Origin: Oscillospiraceae bacterium
GTDB taxonomy: Bacteria > Bacillota > Clostridia > Oscillospirales > Oscillospiraceae
NCBI GenBank assembly: GCA_015067935.1
Contig: SVLL01000001.1
Span: 53,439-117,438, forward strand
Direction: 5' to 3'
DNA: 64,000 bases
Numbering within the stretch: position 1 is the stretch's first letter; every line of letters starts with the position of its first letter. Positions 36,569 to 44,596 of this stretch are shown here, piece after piece. Below the pieces are notes generated by a model, which did not search any database, had not been told where the DNA came from, and saw only the letters and a list, made by a program, of their open reading frames with translations. The position numbers and the translations under genes were made by a program.

Positions 36569-36613
36569 AAAAGGTTTCATTTTTGAGTGAAACCTTTTGA
36601 AACCATATGAAAC
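36569..36613 (+). terminator. Operon-end hairpin merged with a TGAAAC array
   Basis: AAAAGGTTTCA-N8-TGAAACCTTTT forms a hairpin 23 bp past the GIY-YIG stop. TGAAAC then recurs at 36588, 36598 and 36608, an exact 10-bp period, the inverse of the motif at the island's left end. Confidence 0.75.
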
Positions 36614-36639
36614 CGTATCATTATTGTCAAAACACTTCA

Positions 36640-36675
36640 TTAAAAGAGCCATCCCTAACGGGGTGGCTCTTTTAA
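36640..36675 (+). terminator. Second terminator hairpin in the island right end
   Basis: TTAAAAGAGCCATCCC-TAACG-GGGTGGCTCTTTTAA, a nearly perfect 16-bp stem with a T run. It resembles a tRNA-gene terminator. Confidence 0.8.
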
Positions 36676-36688
36676 TATTGTCAGATAG

Positions 36689-36784
36689 CAGACGGGCTCG
36701 AACCCATCTGAATGCAACGCGGATGAGCGTTGCCGCCGAGGACTTGCCGCGGCGATCATTTATTTTGCTCCCCGGGAGTAAAAT
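36689..36784. repeat. Cluster of palindromes beside the right attachment site
   Basis: Three adjacent inverted repeats: CAGACGGG-CTCGAA-CCCATCTG (36689-36710), GCAACGC...GCGTTGC (36714-36733) and ATTTTGCTCCC-C-GGGAGTAAAAT (36762-36784, one mismatch). No gene is seen in 36546-36894. Confidence 0.7.
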
Positions 36785-36789
36785 GCAAA

Positions 36790-36811
36790 TCGAGTCCTGT
36801 CATCCGCACCA
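36790..36811 (+). other. attR: Attachment-site repeat, right
   Basis: The 22-bp copy of the tRNA-Leu 3' end (ATCGAGTCCTGTCATCCGC region), without the rest of a tRNA. The distance between the two copies is 2510 bp. Confidence 0.85.
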
Positions 36812-36848
36812 TTAAACAGACTATCCCGAAAGGGATAGTCCGTTTAAT
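36812..36848 (+). terminator. Displaced original tRNA-Leu terminator
   Basis: TTAAACAGACTATCCC-GAAA-GGGATAGTCCGTTTAA directly after the right repeat, where the tRNA's own terminator would lie before insertion. Confidence 0.75.
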
Positions 36849-36894
36849 ATTTGCGGTGGAGCATACGGATAGGTGCAACAAAAGTCCCTTTTCC

Positions 36895-37437
36895 TTACTT
36901 CAGCTGCCATTCTAAGTTTACGCCCAGCTTGTTTTCACAGTAATTCTGCAGCCGTTCCGCTTCCGCAACCGTGAAATTGGGAGCGACCACATAGGTCAGG
37001 TCCACACCGTCGCCGAAGGCCGACCGACGGTCCTCCGTCTGGGAGCGGATATTTTGTATCAGCGAGTCAATGTCGTGGTAACACTTATCTTCCCGGATGT
37101 GAATGCCCTCGACATCCTCCATAAACAGGTCCGGTCTTTGCGCGCCGGGAACATTGCGGCTGCAATCGATCCAATCTCCGTATTCGTCCTGCAGGGCAAG
37201 ACCGGTTTCCTCATCGATCTCAAAGGACCGCTGGGTGTCAAATTCCGGGTGGCGGTAGCTGTCCACGAGCTCTACCTCCATCCAGTTGCGCTCGGTGGCG
37301 GATTTTTCCAGAGCCTCCGTCAGCCCTTCATCCGGCATCTCCGCCGTTTCCTCTTCCCATTCGGTCAGCTCGGAAAGCTCTTCTTCGTCCACATCGTCGA
37401 TGTAATCCTCAAAGTCGATGTAATCCTCAAATTCCAT
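36895..37437 (-). CDS. Acidic hypothetical protein, last gene of the left arm
   Basis: A 180-aa protein starting MEFEDYIDFEDYIDDVDEEE at 37437; the longer track ORF runs back into the ATPase gene in another frame. The first 55 residues are strongly acidic with a repeated FEDYID. The C-terminal half is mixed (DGVDLTYVVAPNFTVAEAER, LQNYCENKLGVNLEWQLK). I recognise no domain. Its ATG overlaps the ATPase stop (TAATG), implying coupled translation and a possible role as partner or inhibitor of that ATPase (inference). Confidence 0.8.
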   Translation of the reverse strand: MEFEDYIDFEDYIDDVDEEELSELTEWEEETAEMPDEGLTEALEKSATERNWMEVELVDSYRHPEFDTQRSFEIDEETGLALQDEYGDWIDCSRNVPGAQRPDLFMEDVEGIHIREDKCYHDIDSLIQNIRSQTEDRRSAFGDGVDLTYVVAPNFTVAEAERLQNYCENKLGVNLEWQLK

Positions 37438-39776
37438 TACGCTTCTCCTTTCGTATGTTTCCAAAGGCGGTTGGCGGCGTTCAGGGTGTTTTCCGTGTGC
37501 AGCTTGTGGGTATGGACTCTGTTGAAATCCCGGATGAACTGGACGAGGGCGCAATTGCTTTCTACGATGCTGCCCGTCCAAGCACCCATACAGAGCTGCT
37601 CCATAATGCCGTTTACCTGCCTGGAACGCTGCTTTTCCTCCTTCATGGCCATCGCTGCCTGCAGGGGCTCTGTCCATTTCCGGGTCAGCTCCGCAGCACG
37701 CTGCCGGGCGGCTGTCTTTTGCTTGTAGCTGCACTGCCCCCGGGCAGGACACATACTGCATTCGTGGAAGGTTGCCACGGAAAGCTCGGGATGGGCCTGC
37801 AGATAGCTGTTCTTGTGGGGATACGGCTTGTCCAGCTCAAAGCAATCGATCAAATTGGGGGTCTGGAAATACTGGGCGCAGGGCATCCCTTCGGTGATGT
37901 AGCAGCCTGCACCCGTTTCGCACAGATACAGATGCTGCAGTGCCTGCTCATCCGCCCGCAGGGAATCCATATAGGACCGGATGCCGCTGTCCGGAGAGCC
38001 GCCCAGAAAAATCTTGGTGGCGCAGGTGTTTGTGATAATGGAAGGGATGTTGTCTGCGCTCTGGTCCGCTATCAGGACGCCCACACCTTGCGAGCGCAGC
38101 TCAAGAAGCATATTGGCAAAATCAACGGAAAACGGGAAAGATTTACCCTGTGCGTCCTGCGCACTCTGCAGGAGATTGTGACTCTCGTCAAGGATGATCA
38201 TCAGCTTCAGGGGCTTATCCGCACAGTGCGTACCCCGCAGGCGCAGGTATGCGCTGATGCTCACTAGCAGCATACTGGCAAAAAGCTGTTTGGCCTGCGT
38301 GGTGGTAAGGCAGTTCAGCTGCAGCACATTCGACCCGGACAGCAGTTCGGTGACAGGAACGGAGTTGACCGAGTCAAACACATCCCGGTCCTGATTAAAC
38401 AGTGCCTTCAGCCGGACGATACCGGCGGTTTTTACATCCTGATTGGTGCGCTGGGAATAGCCGTCTTCCGAAAGCAGACGGACAAACTCTTCCATATATT
38501 CGTGCATACCGAAGGGCGTTCCGTCGTCCCAAGCAGAATCCTCGCTGTAGCCGTGGGCGGCAAAGCAGCGGTTCAGGGTGTCGGAGAACAGTTCTTCCAG
38601 AGGACCGTCAAGCTTGAAGCAGATTCGCAGCTGCTGGAGCATGGCTGCCCGATACTCCCGCAAGGTCACCCCGGGCGGCAGACAGAAGGGATTCAGCACA
38701 AACTCCTGCCCTTTGGGCCGCCAGCACCGCAGATCGGGTATTACCTTTCCCAGATGGTGCTGCTCTTCCTTGGCAGACTCAATCAAAAGTATCGGAATAT
38801 CTTTCTTATACAGCTGTGTCGCGACAGAGAAAAGCATATTACCCTTGCCTGTACCTATGGGGCCAAAGAGTCCAATATGCTTGCGCATCTGCTTCAGGGC
38901 CAGCATCACCGGCGTTCCGTCCTGCCGGCTGCCCAAGCGGATGGAGGGCACCTTTTCCGGCTCCTGCAGAAGCGGAATGTCGAAAAGGGTATCCTTGTTG
39001 TACTCCAGGCCGTAGCGGCCGGCGGAGGCAGACAGTGAGGAAAGCACCTGCAGCTCCTCCGGCAGGAAGGTGCTTCCCAACAATTTGAGGGGCGCAGGCA
39101 AAACCGGGTGATTTGCCGCGAAAAGCAGGTTCTTGCTTACGGTCTGCTTGGGGATCTTCAGCTCCTGAAGACCGCTGAAGTTGTAGCGCAGTTCCGAGCA
39201 GAGCAGCTCCCCTTGCTCTTCCTGACCGTAGATGCAGCCGACCCCCTCAAAAAGATCTCCGCTGCGCAGCAGCTTGCCGCAGATGCTGTCCGGCTCAGCG
39301 GATGCATTGTGCAAGGCGGTAACCGTACCGCTGTCCAAGGGCTTGCTGCGGCGGAAGAAAAAGGCAATGCCGCTTCCTTCCCGGCAGTGGGACAGCGCGG
39401 TGAACAGCGCGCCTGCCCGGGTGGGATCGACAGAAACCTGCGCAGGCAGGAACACCTGCGTGGGATTCTGTCCGGGCTTGAGGATGTAACGGCTTTCTAC
39501 GCTGCGCAGCAGCAGACGGCTTGCTCCGTCATTTTGGGGCAGACGCTCTGCCGTCTGAAAGCCGTAGCCGTTCGCACCCAGCAGGAGCAGCAGCTGCGCC
39601 TGACGCTGCGGCGTTTCCGTGCCGATATAACATTCCACCCGCTTCGCGCCCCGGTGGAGCCGAAGCTCCACCGTTTCCTCACAGGAGAAGATCCGCGCCG
39701 CCAGATCTGCGGCAGGATAGATCTCGTGCTGTCCGCTGCGGAGGATGGGTACCCGAAGAATCTGCGTATAGATCAT
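37437..39776 (-). CDS. HerA/VirB4-like P-loop ATPase
   Basis: A 779-aa protein. Residues 1-290 form an unrecognised N-terminal region. The ATPase follows with Walker A IGLFGPIGTGKGNMLFSV (Lys about 311; Gly replaces the usual Ser/Thr after Lys), LIESAKEEQHHLGKVIPDLR, Walker B KLMIILDESHNLLQS (about 524-531) and a sensor-like VGVLIADQSADNIPSIITNT. Near the C-terminus, ECSMCPARGQCSYKQ could bind metal. The family pumps or translocates nucleic acid or protein. The gene lies two bases after the SPFH-like gene. Confidence 0.85.
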   Translation of the reverse strand: MIYTQILRVPILRSGQHEIYPAADLAARIFSCEETVELRLHRGAKRVECYIGTETPQRQAQLLLLLGANGYGFQTAERLPQNDGASRLLLRSVESRYILKPGQNPTQVFLPAQVSVDPTRAGALFTALSHCREGSGIAFFFRRSKPLDSGTVTALHNASAEPDSICGKLLRSGDLFEGVGCIYGQEEQGELLCSELRYNFSGLQELKIPKQTVSKNLLFAANHPVLPAPLKLLGSTFLPEELQVLSSLSASAGRYGLEYNKDTLFDIPLLQEPEKVPSIRLGSRQDGTPVMLALKQMRKHIGLFGPIGTGKGNMLFSVATQLYKKDIPILLIESAKEEQHHLGKVIPDLRCWRPKGQEFVLNPFCLPPGVTLREYRAAMLQQLRICFKLDGPLEELFSDTLNRCFAAHGYSEDSAWDDGTPFGMHEYMEEFVRLLSEDGYSQRTNQDVKTAGIVRLKALFNQDRDVFDSVNSVPVTELLSGSNVLQLNCLTTTQAKQLFASMLLVSISAYLRLRGTHCADKPLKLMIILDESHNLLQSAQDAQGKSFPFSVDFANMLLELRSQGVGVLIADQSADNIPSIITNTCATKIFLGGSPDSGIRSYMDSLRADEQALQHLYLCETGAGCYITEGMPCAQYFQTPNLIDCFELDKPYPHKNSYLQAHPELSVATFHECSMCPARGQCSYKQKTAARQRAAELTRKWTEPLQAAMAMKEEKQRSRQVNGIMEQLCMGAWTGSIVESNCALVQFIRDFNRVHTHKLHTENTLNAANRLWKHTKGEA

Positions 39777-39777
39777 A

Positions 39778-40704
39778 TTAAGGACCTCCCAGATAGCCCA
39801 GCCGCTGGCAGTGCTGGAAAATGGTTGCCGGGGAATGGAGCTGGCACAGATTCTTCAGCTCTGTGCAGATTCCCAGCAGCTTGGTGTGGTCATCGTTGGG
39901 ATGGGTCTGCACATAGCTGACGATCAGCTGCACCATCTCACCGGGAATGGGACTCTTGCCGTAGGTCTCCAGCAATACGCCCATGATCTTTTCCCGCATC
40001 TGCTTGCGCTCCAGATACAGCGTGTTGCTCTTCTGGACGACCTCTTCCATATTCGCGATCTCCAGCTGCACCTTGCAGTCGGTGATGCGCATCCAATCCA
40101 GCTGCTTCTGGGTCTGCCGGGCGATCTCCTTACCGAGTTCAAGGGCAATGGTATCCACCATACCCAGCGCATCGTGGGGGTCAGCCTGACGGAGCGCGCT
40201 GCTGACCGTAGTGGGATAATTGTCCAGCAGACACTCCTCCAGCGCGGCGGAAATGGTTGCCTCGGGGGACTGCATACCGGTCTGCAGGTAATCCTTTACC
40301 AGCGCGCAGGGGTCGGTAATGCAGGCACTGGCACGCACAGTGCCGGTGAGGGTGATGCAGGCCTTCTGACCGTCATCAAATACTACGGGGATCGCCTTCC
40401 GGTTTGCGAGGGAAATGCTGCCGATGGGGAACACCTCCCGGTCCACAACGATGGCATAGGCCTCGTGGGGATTGGGGGAGAGCCGTTCCAGACCACGGAT
40501 GGGGGTCTCCATCCGGCTGCCGTTTTGGAAGGGGGTCTCGTTGAGCTTTCCGTCGATGACAGTGAAGATATCCTTGCGAAGGGTGCCGCCGGGACAGTTG
40601 AAGAACAAACGGCGTCCGTCGCCGGCCAGCTCAAAGGGAATCACGGAGAGCGGACCGCTGCAGTTCAAATAAGCATCGGTATAGGTCAAAGGCATATCAG
40701 CCAC
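39778..40704 (-). CDS. Hypothetical protein with SPFH/band-7-like features
   Basis: A 308-aa protein with no signal peptide or membrane helix. Residues 20-210 weakly resemble an SPFH fold: YAIVVDREVFPIGSISLANR, CITLTGTVRASACITDPCAL, and a helix with QKQLDWMRITDCKVQLEIAN. The C-terminal 80 residues are helical (EVVQKSNTLYLERKQMREKI). Its first 19 bases overlap the PP2C gene, so translation is coupled. The SPFH suggestion is from pattern only and could be wrong. Confidence 0.6.
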   Translation of the reverse strand: MADMPLTYTDAYLNCSGPLSVIPFELAGDGRRLFFNCPGGTLRKDIFTVIDGKLNETPFQNGSRMETPIRGLERLSPNPHEAYAIVVDREVFPIGSISLANRKAIPVVFDDGQKACITLTGTVRASACITDPCALVKDYLQTGMQSPEATISAALEECLLDNYPTTVSSALRQADPHDALGMVDTIALELGKEIARQTQKQLDWMRITDCKVQLEIANMEEVVQKSNTLYLERKQMREKIMGVLLETYGKSPIPGEMVQLIVSYVQTHPNDDHTKLLGICTELKNLCQLHSPATIFQHCQRLGYLGGP

Positions 40705-41654
40705 TCCTTTCCAAGATCGTTCAGCTGCTGTTTCAGCTGCAGGTATTGGGTGCAGGAAGCTTGCAGCTTCTGAAGATAGGTTTCGTAGTCCGGATCCTGC
40801 TTTTGCCGCATTTTTTCGGCTTTGTCGAAGGCGTGCTCCAGATATTCGGTCATCTCCGCCAGCTGCTTGCTGACGGCATCCCGCAGCCGCTGCTTACGCA
40901 GCAGCTCCCGGAGCGAACGGAAGGTGTTTTGCAGCTTGTTGCGGAAGCTTTCTGTTTCGACTGCTTGAGGAAGATAGACCATCACCAGCGTCTGATCGTC
41001 ACCGTGGCGGCCCTCATAAAGAGCTTTTTCCGTAAAATCCGCCAGCTTTTCGGGCTCCAGCAGACCCTCGGAAAGCTTCCATGAATCGCTGTAGCCGTCG
41101 GTGCAGAGGGTCAATGCGCTGCAGCCGGGATATTCGCAGTGGCGGAAGCTGCGGACCACCCGTTCCGGGCTCTGGATCATACTGGTGGTGATGCTGTGAA
41201 AGCAGTCTTTGTCCTTAGGCAGAAGCTGCATAAAGCGGCCTTCGGCATCCAGAGCGCGGATCTCACCGTCGCCCAGCTGGAATACCTCAGCCTTATCTGC
41301 GGTCATCACCGCCGCCAGCAAGGTCGTGCCGTAAGCAAGGTGGGGGGCTTTGTCGCCCAGAAGCTTCTGCTCCCGTTCGTTCAGGGGCCACCGCTCCAGA
41401 TGCCGCTGCACCATACGGTCAAAGGTCTCCTTCACCGCCTTAGGGAAATCCGCTGCCGGGGTGCCTGCACGCAGCAGCCGGATGGCTGCCGCGCAGGCGA
41501 TTCTCGCACCCATGGAGGAGCGGACATAGCACTCTTTGCCGTGACCGTCTGCCACAGCGGCTATGACCTTCTCCTCATCGGTATAGAGCCGGTAATGGTC
41601 CTGAATGAGGCGGTGGTAAGTGCCGGTGTTTTGCCGGCAACAAAGCTTAAACAT
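40686..41654 (-). CDS. PP2C-family protein phosphatase with coiled-coil tail
   Basis: A 322-aa protein, start MFKLCCRQNTGTYHRLIQDH at 41654 after AAGAGGTGG; the track start lies inside the vWA gene. PP2C metal-binding blocks are VIAAVADGHGKECYV, VFQLGDGEIRAL, TLCTDGYSDSW and HGDDQTLVMVYL, so the Asp ligands are present. A coiled coil covers about residues 240-322. It would remove phosphates placed by the kinase two genes upstream. vWA, PP2C and kinase together recall the TerY-P triad. Confidence 0.9.
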   Translation of the reverse strand: MFKLCCRQNTGTYHRLIQDHYRLYTDEEKVIAAVADGHGKECYVRSSMGARIACAAAIRLLRAGTPAADFPKAVKETFDRMVQRHLERWPLNEREQKLLGDKAPHLAYGTTLLAAVMTADKAEVFQLGDGEIRALDAEGRFMQLLPKDKDCFHSITTSMIQSPERVVRSFRHCEYPGCSALTLCTDGYSDSWKLSEGLLEPEKLADFTEKALYEGRHGDDQTLVMVYLPQAVETESFRNKLQNTFRSLRELLRKQRLRDAVSKQLAEMTEYLEHAFDKAEKMRQKQDPDYETYLQKLQASCTQYLQLKQQLNDLGKEWLICL

Positions 41655-41676
41655 CGCGTCCACCTCTTTTCGATAA

Positions 41677-42546
41677 TTATGCGCCCAGCAAACCGTTGCC
41701 CAGCAGATCGTCGATCTTCTGCTCCAGCTTCTTCTGGGTGAAGTCTTCAGCAGTGGACATACCCTCTTCCTGACGCTCCACGGCCTGCTTGCCAACAGCG
41801 GCGGGGGTCTGGTTGTCCACATCGTAGTCAGTGTGGGTGGGATCCACATAAGTCAAGGTGGTCTTGATCATAGTGGGGGCCAGACGGCGGCTCAGGTCCT
41901 TATCAAGTGCGATGATGTTATCGGCGGAACCTGCCAGCAGAACGGCCTCATTCTTGTCCTTCTCGTTGCCCACATACACGCAGATCACATCCATCAGCTG
42001 CTTGACCAGACGGTTGTGATTGATCCGCTCGGTGGCCTGCTTACGGACAGCGGCATCGTCGGTGCCGGCAAAGTCGGTGATCATGGGGGCAATGATCTTG
42101 TAGTCACCCTTCTTGCGGTTGGTGACCATGGGATTGGTGCGGCTTACATCCAGATAACGGATGGCTGCGCTCAGGTTGGTGCCGCCATGGCAACGGAGCT
42201 GTTCCCGGGTAAAGATCTCAGCCAGCTGCTCAGGGGGCAGGGGAGTGCTGTTGAACTCATGGACATCGTCGTTGAAGGTCACGATCTTTACGCGAAAGGA
42301 GATCTTCAGGTCGGTCTTATTCTGCTTGGCAAGGCTCATAAGGGTCTCCTGAACGGCTTCGTACATATCCTCCTCGTGGATGCCCATAGAACCGCTGGTG
42401 TCCAGCATCAAAAGCACCAGACACTCGCGCAGCTGCTCGGCATCCTCATGCAGGCCGTCATCCTCGAGGACACGGATGCGCTCCATAGTGTGGTTGAAAA
42501 CGGCGGGGGTGAACAGGTTGGCAGAATGGATGGGGTAGGTTTTCAT
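41677..42546 (-). CDS. vWA-domain protein, TerY-like
   Basis: A 289-aa soluble protein. The vWA fold has a complete MIDAS: VLLMLDTSGSMGIHEEDMYE (DxSxS), RCHGGTNLSAAIRYL (Thr) and IIAPMITDFAGTDDAAV (Asp). The C-terminal 60 residues are helical and Gln/Lys-rich (EDFTQKKLEQKIDDLLGNGL). vWA proteins of this type scaffold metal-dependent complexes. It sits between the kinase and PP2C genes. Confidence 0.9.
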   Translation of the reverse strand: MKTYPIHSANLFTPAVFNHTMERIRVLEDDGLHEDAEQLRECLVLLMLDTSGSMGIHEEDMYEAVQETLMSLAKQNKTDLKISFRVKIVTFNDDVHEFNSTPLPPEQLAEIFTREQLRCHGGTNLSAAIRYLDVSRTNPMVTNRKKGDYKIIAPMITDFAGTDDAAVRKQATERINHNRLVKQLMDVICVYVGNEKDKNEAVLLAGSADNIIALDKDLSRRLAPTMIKTTLTYVDPTHTDYDVDNQTPAAVGKQAVERQEEGMSTAEDFTQKKLEQKIDDLLGNGLLGA

Positions 42547-42580
42547 AGTAGTTTCCTCCTTGATATTTAAAGTTTTAGAT

Positions 42581-43549
42581 TTATACGGGATAGGACATTT
42601 CCAGAAGCTTCATAAAGTCGCCCAGACCGCGGCGGGGGGTCTGTCTGTGAAGGCAGTCGTCGCTGAAAAGGTGGCAATAGTAAAGCTTCAAAGGCTCGGG
42701 GATCTGTGCCCAGCGGGTCCGGGCGAGGGGAAAGGGGGTGTTGTTGTTCTGACCGAAGGAAAAATGGGGGGCTTTGCCGTAATGCTTGATAAAATTCTCG
42801 GGTGTATCGGGCTCTGCAAGCACCAGCTCACCGTCAAGGGGATGGTGGCGGCAGAATATCAGAAATGAGAGAACGCCAAACCCGTGAATATCGCTCTGAA
42901 TGCTGGGAACCTGGGGCTTTCCGGTGGCAGGATCGGGAACGATCTGCTCGGGTGCCCGGTAGTCACCGGTGCCGCCCAGACCCATATTGTACTTCTCCAG
43001 ATTCACATTCTCGCAATCGATGACCCGCACGCTGAAGGTGCCGTCAGGATTGATCTTGAAGAGGAAGTTGCTGTCGGAGATATCGCCGTAGATCAGGCCC
43101 ATCCGGTGCAGGACCATAATGGGCTCTGCCATGGCCTTGACCAGCTTGGCACGCTGCTGCATGGTCAGCTGCTTGTTCTTGATGGCGGCAGTCACCGGCA
43201 AGTAGCCTTCCACCAAGGGCATGGTGTACAGAAAGCTTGTCCGGTCCTTGTTCATCAGGCTCACCGACTTGGGCCAAACCAGTGCCGGGTGGGGAGAGCC
43301 CTCCTTAGCCATCAGCATACACTTGCGGTGGAAGGCCATTTTGCCCCCCATACCGTTGAACTTCTTGCGGTTGTTGGCGAATCGGTTGTAAAGGTGCTTC
43401 AGAGCCAGCAGCTCGCCGGTGCTCACATCCTGCACCTTGTATACATCGCCCTGCTCACCGCTGCCCAGAAAATCCAGAACCCGGACCTGTGTCGGCTTGG
43501 GGGCGTGAAGCTGCAGGATCTGACCTGCTTGGAAATTCATCTGTTTCAT
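42581..43549 (-). CDS. Protein kinase-like Ser/Thr kinase
   Basis: A 322-aa soluble kinase. The Gly-rich loop is FLGSGEQGDVYKVQD, the ATP lysine is in LLALKHLYNRF, the catalytic loop is HRMGLIYGDISDSNFLFKI (Asp and Asn kept, HRD reading YGD), the metal Asp is in VRVIDCENVNL (DCE instead of DFG), then DYRAPEQI and QSDIHGFGVLSFL. Key residues are present, so it is probably active. It pairs with the PP2C and vWA genes of the same arm. There is no membrane helix or PASTA domain. Confidence 0.9.
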   Translation of the reverse strand: MKQMNFQAGQILQLHAPKPTQVRVLDFLGSGEQGDVYKVQDVSTGELLALKHLYNRFANNRKKFNGMGGKMAFHRKCMLMAKEGSPHPALVWPKSVSLMNKDRTSFLYTMPLVEGYLPVTAAIKNKQLTMQQRAKLVKAMAEPIMVLHRMGLIYGDISDSNFLFKINPDGTFSVRVIDCENVNLEKYNMGLGGTGDYRAPEQIVPDPATGKPQVPSIQSDIHGFGVLSFLIFCRHHPLDGELVLAEPDTPENFIKHYGKAPHFSFGQNNNTPFPLARTRWAQIPEPLKLYYCHLFSDDCLHRQTPRRGLGDFMKLLEMSYPV

Positions 43550-43569
43550 GGTGTCACTCCTTTTTTCGT

Positions 43570-44229
43570 TTAGCCCATGTAATACTTGCGGTTGGGACTG
43601 TACATTCTTTCAAACTCGGCACACATCTGTGCCACCAGCCGGGGATCCAGATTGGGCTTGTAATGGCAGCTCTTGGGACAGACATCATAACGCTCGGGCA
43701 GCCAGTGGTGCTTGTGCGCCTGCATATAGGCGTCGCTTTTCAAATAGTAGGTGTAAGAACCGTAACGGCTCCGGTGGAGATCCCAAGTGGGGTCCATGTG
43801 ATAGGTGGTCATACACCCGTTTTCGTCCGGGAGTCTGACCTGAAGCCAAGCGTGGTGATCCTTGGAGCCGGTGATGCAGCCGATCACCACGCGGCAATCA
43901 ATGCCGCACAGCCGATAGAGGACGAAGAGAATCTCGCTGATCCCCATACAGACCGCTGTGCCCGTGAGCATTGCCGATGCGTAGGTAAACCGAAGGTCAT
44001 TATCCTTTTCATTATGGTTGTACTGAACACATTCGGTCACCACGCGGTACAGCAGCAGGGCTTTTTCGTGGGGCGTCAGATTTTCGGGCATCTTCGTACA
44101 GAAGATAAGCAGCTTTCGTTTGATCTGCGCGAACTGTGCATCATTCATCGCGTTGCGGGTGACAAGGATGTTTTGCCGTTGATAGTTCTTGTGAACCCTC
44201 AGCAGCTTACTGCGGATTGCCGGTGTCAT
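43570..44229 (-). CDS. Transglutaminase-like protein (cytosolic)
   Basis: A 219-aa protein, start MTPAIRSKLLRVHKNYQRQN at 44229 after AAGGAGG. Transglutaminase-like triad: Cys in TGTAVCMGISEILFVLYRLC, His in SKDHHAWLQVRL and Asp in TTYHMDPTWDLH. There is no signal peptide. Such folds act as cysteine peptidases or acyl transferases. It is first of the left arm, directly behind a good promoter. A secreted relative, the lipoprotein gene at 62018, ends the right arm. Confidence 0.85.
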   Translation of the reverse strand: MTPAIRSKLLRVHKNYQRQNILVTRNAMNDAQFAQIKRKLLIFCTKMPENLTPHEKALLLYRVVTECVQYNHNEKDNDLRFTYASAMLTGTAVCMGISEILFVLYRLCGIDCRVVIGCITGSKDHHAWLQVRLPDENGCMTTYHMDPTWDLHRSRYGSYTYYLKSDAYMQAHKHHWLPERYDVCPKSCHYKPNLDPRLVAQMCAEFERMYSPNRKYYMG

Positions 44230-44260
44230 TTTTTTGCCTCCTTCCGGTGGGTTTGATTGA

Positions 44261-44289
44261 AAAATATCACAACTTGAAAAAGTTGTCAA
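44261..44289 (-). promoter_or_regulatory. Left-arm promoter with palindromic operator
   Basis: Minus-strand perfect -35 TTGACA (44289-44284), 17-bp spacer, -10 TATTTT (44266-44261). The spacer holds the inverted repeat ACAACTT-GAAA-AAGTTGT (44269-44286), placed as an operator would be. Confidence 0.8.
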
Positions 44290-44352
44290 TAACTATTTTT
44301 TCAAAGCAAAAATGCGGATTTAGATGCGATAAAAGTTAGATTTTCTAGGTTT

Positions 44353-44512
44353 TTCAGAAAATAAAAAATCTGATTTTTTCCTTTTCGATTTCCGTTTTTT
44401 TCCTCCGTTGGAATCCGGAAAAGCAGTGCGACTTTTTATCCGTTATTCGGAATTCTGATTTTTGGGCGGTTTTGAATTCAGAAAAGCTTTTCGACAAAAA
44501 TTATTCAGAAAA
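44353..44512 (+). repeat. TTCAGAAAA direct repeats in the divergent spacer
   Basis: TTCAGAAAA at 44353, 44477 and 44504, the last two 27 bp apart and just upstream of the right-arm -35. They may be activator sites. No gene is seen in 44290-44520. Confidence 0.55.
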
Positions 44513-44520
44513 AACATCTG

Positions 44521-44549
44521 TTGACGGAAAGAAAAAGAATTATTACAAT
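44521..44549 (+). promoter_or_regulatory. Right-arm promoter 1 (GrpE-like to PP2C)
   Basis: -35 TTGACG, 17-bp spacer, -10 TACAAT, about 40 bp before the RBS AAAGGAG of the first gene. Confidence 0.8.
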
Positions 44550-44596
44550 AATTGCAGAAAAAGAAAGATACCTTACATAAAAAGGAGAAATGGAAT

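Noticed and set aside
36597-36815. 72-aa plus-strand ORF at the island right end
   Set aside because: Spans terminator, palindromes and the attachment repeat; no RBS and no conserved text.
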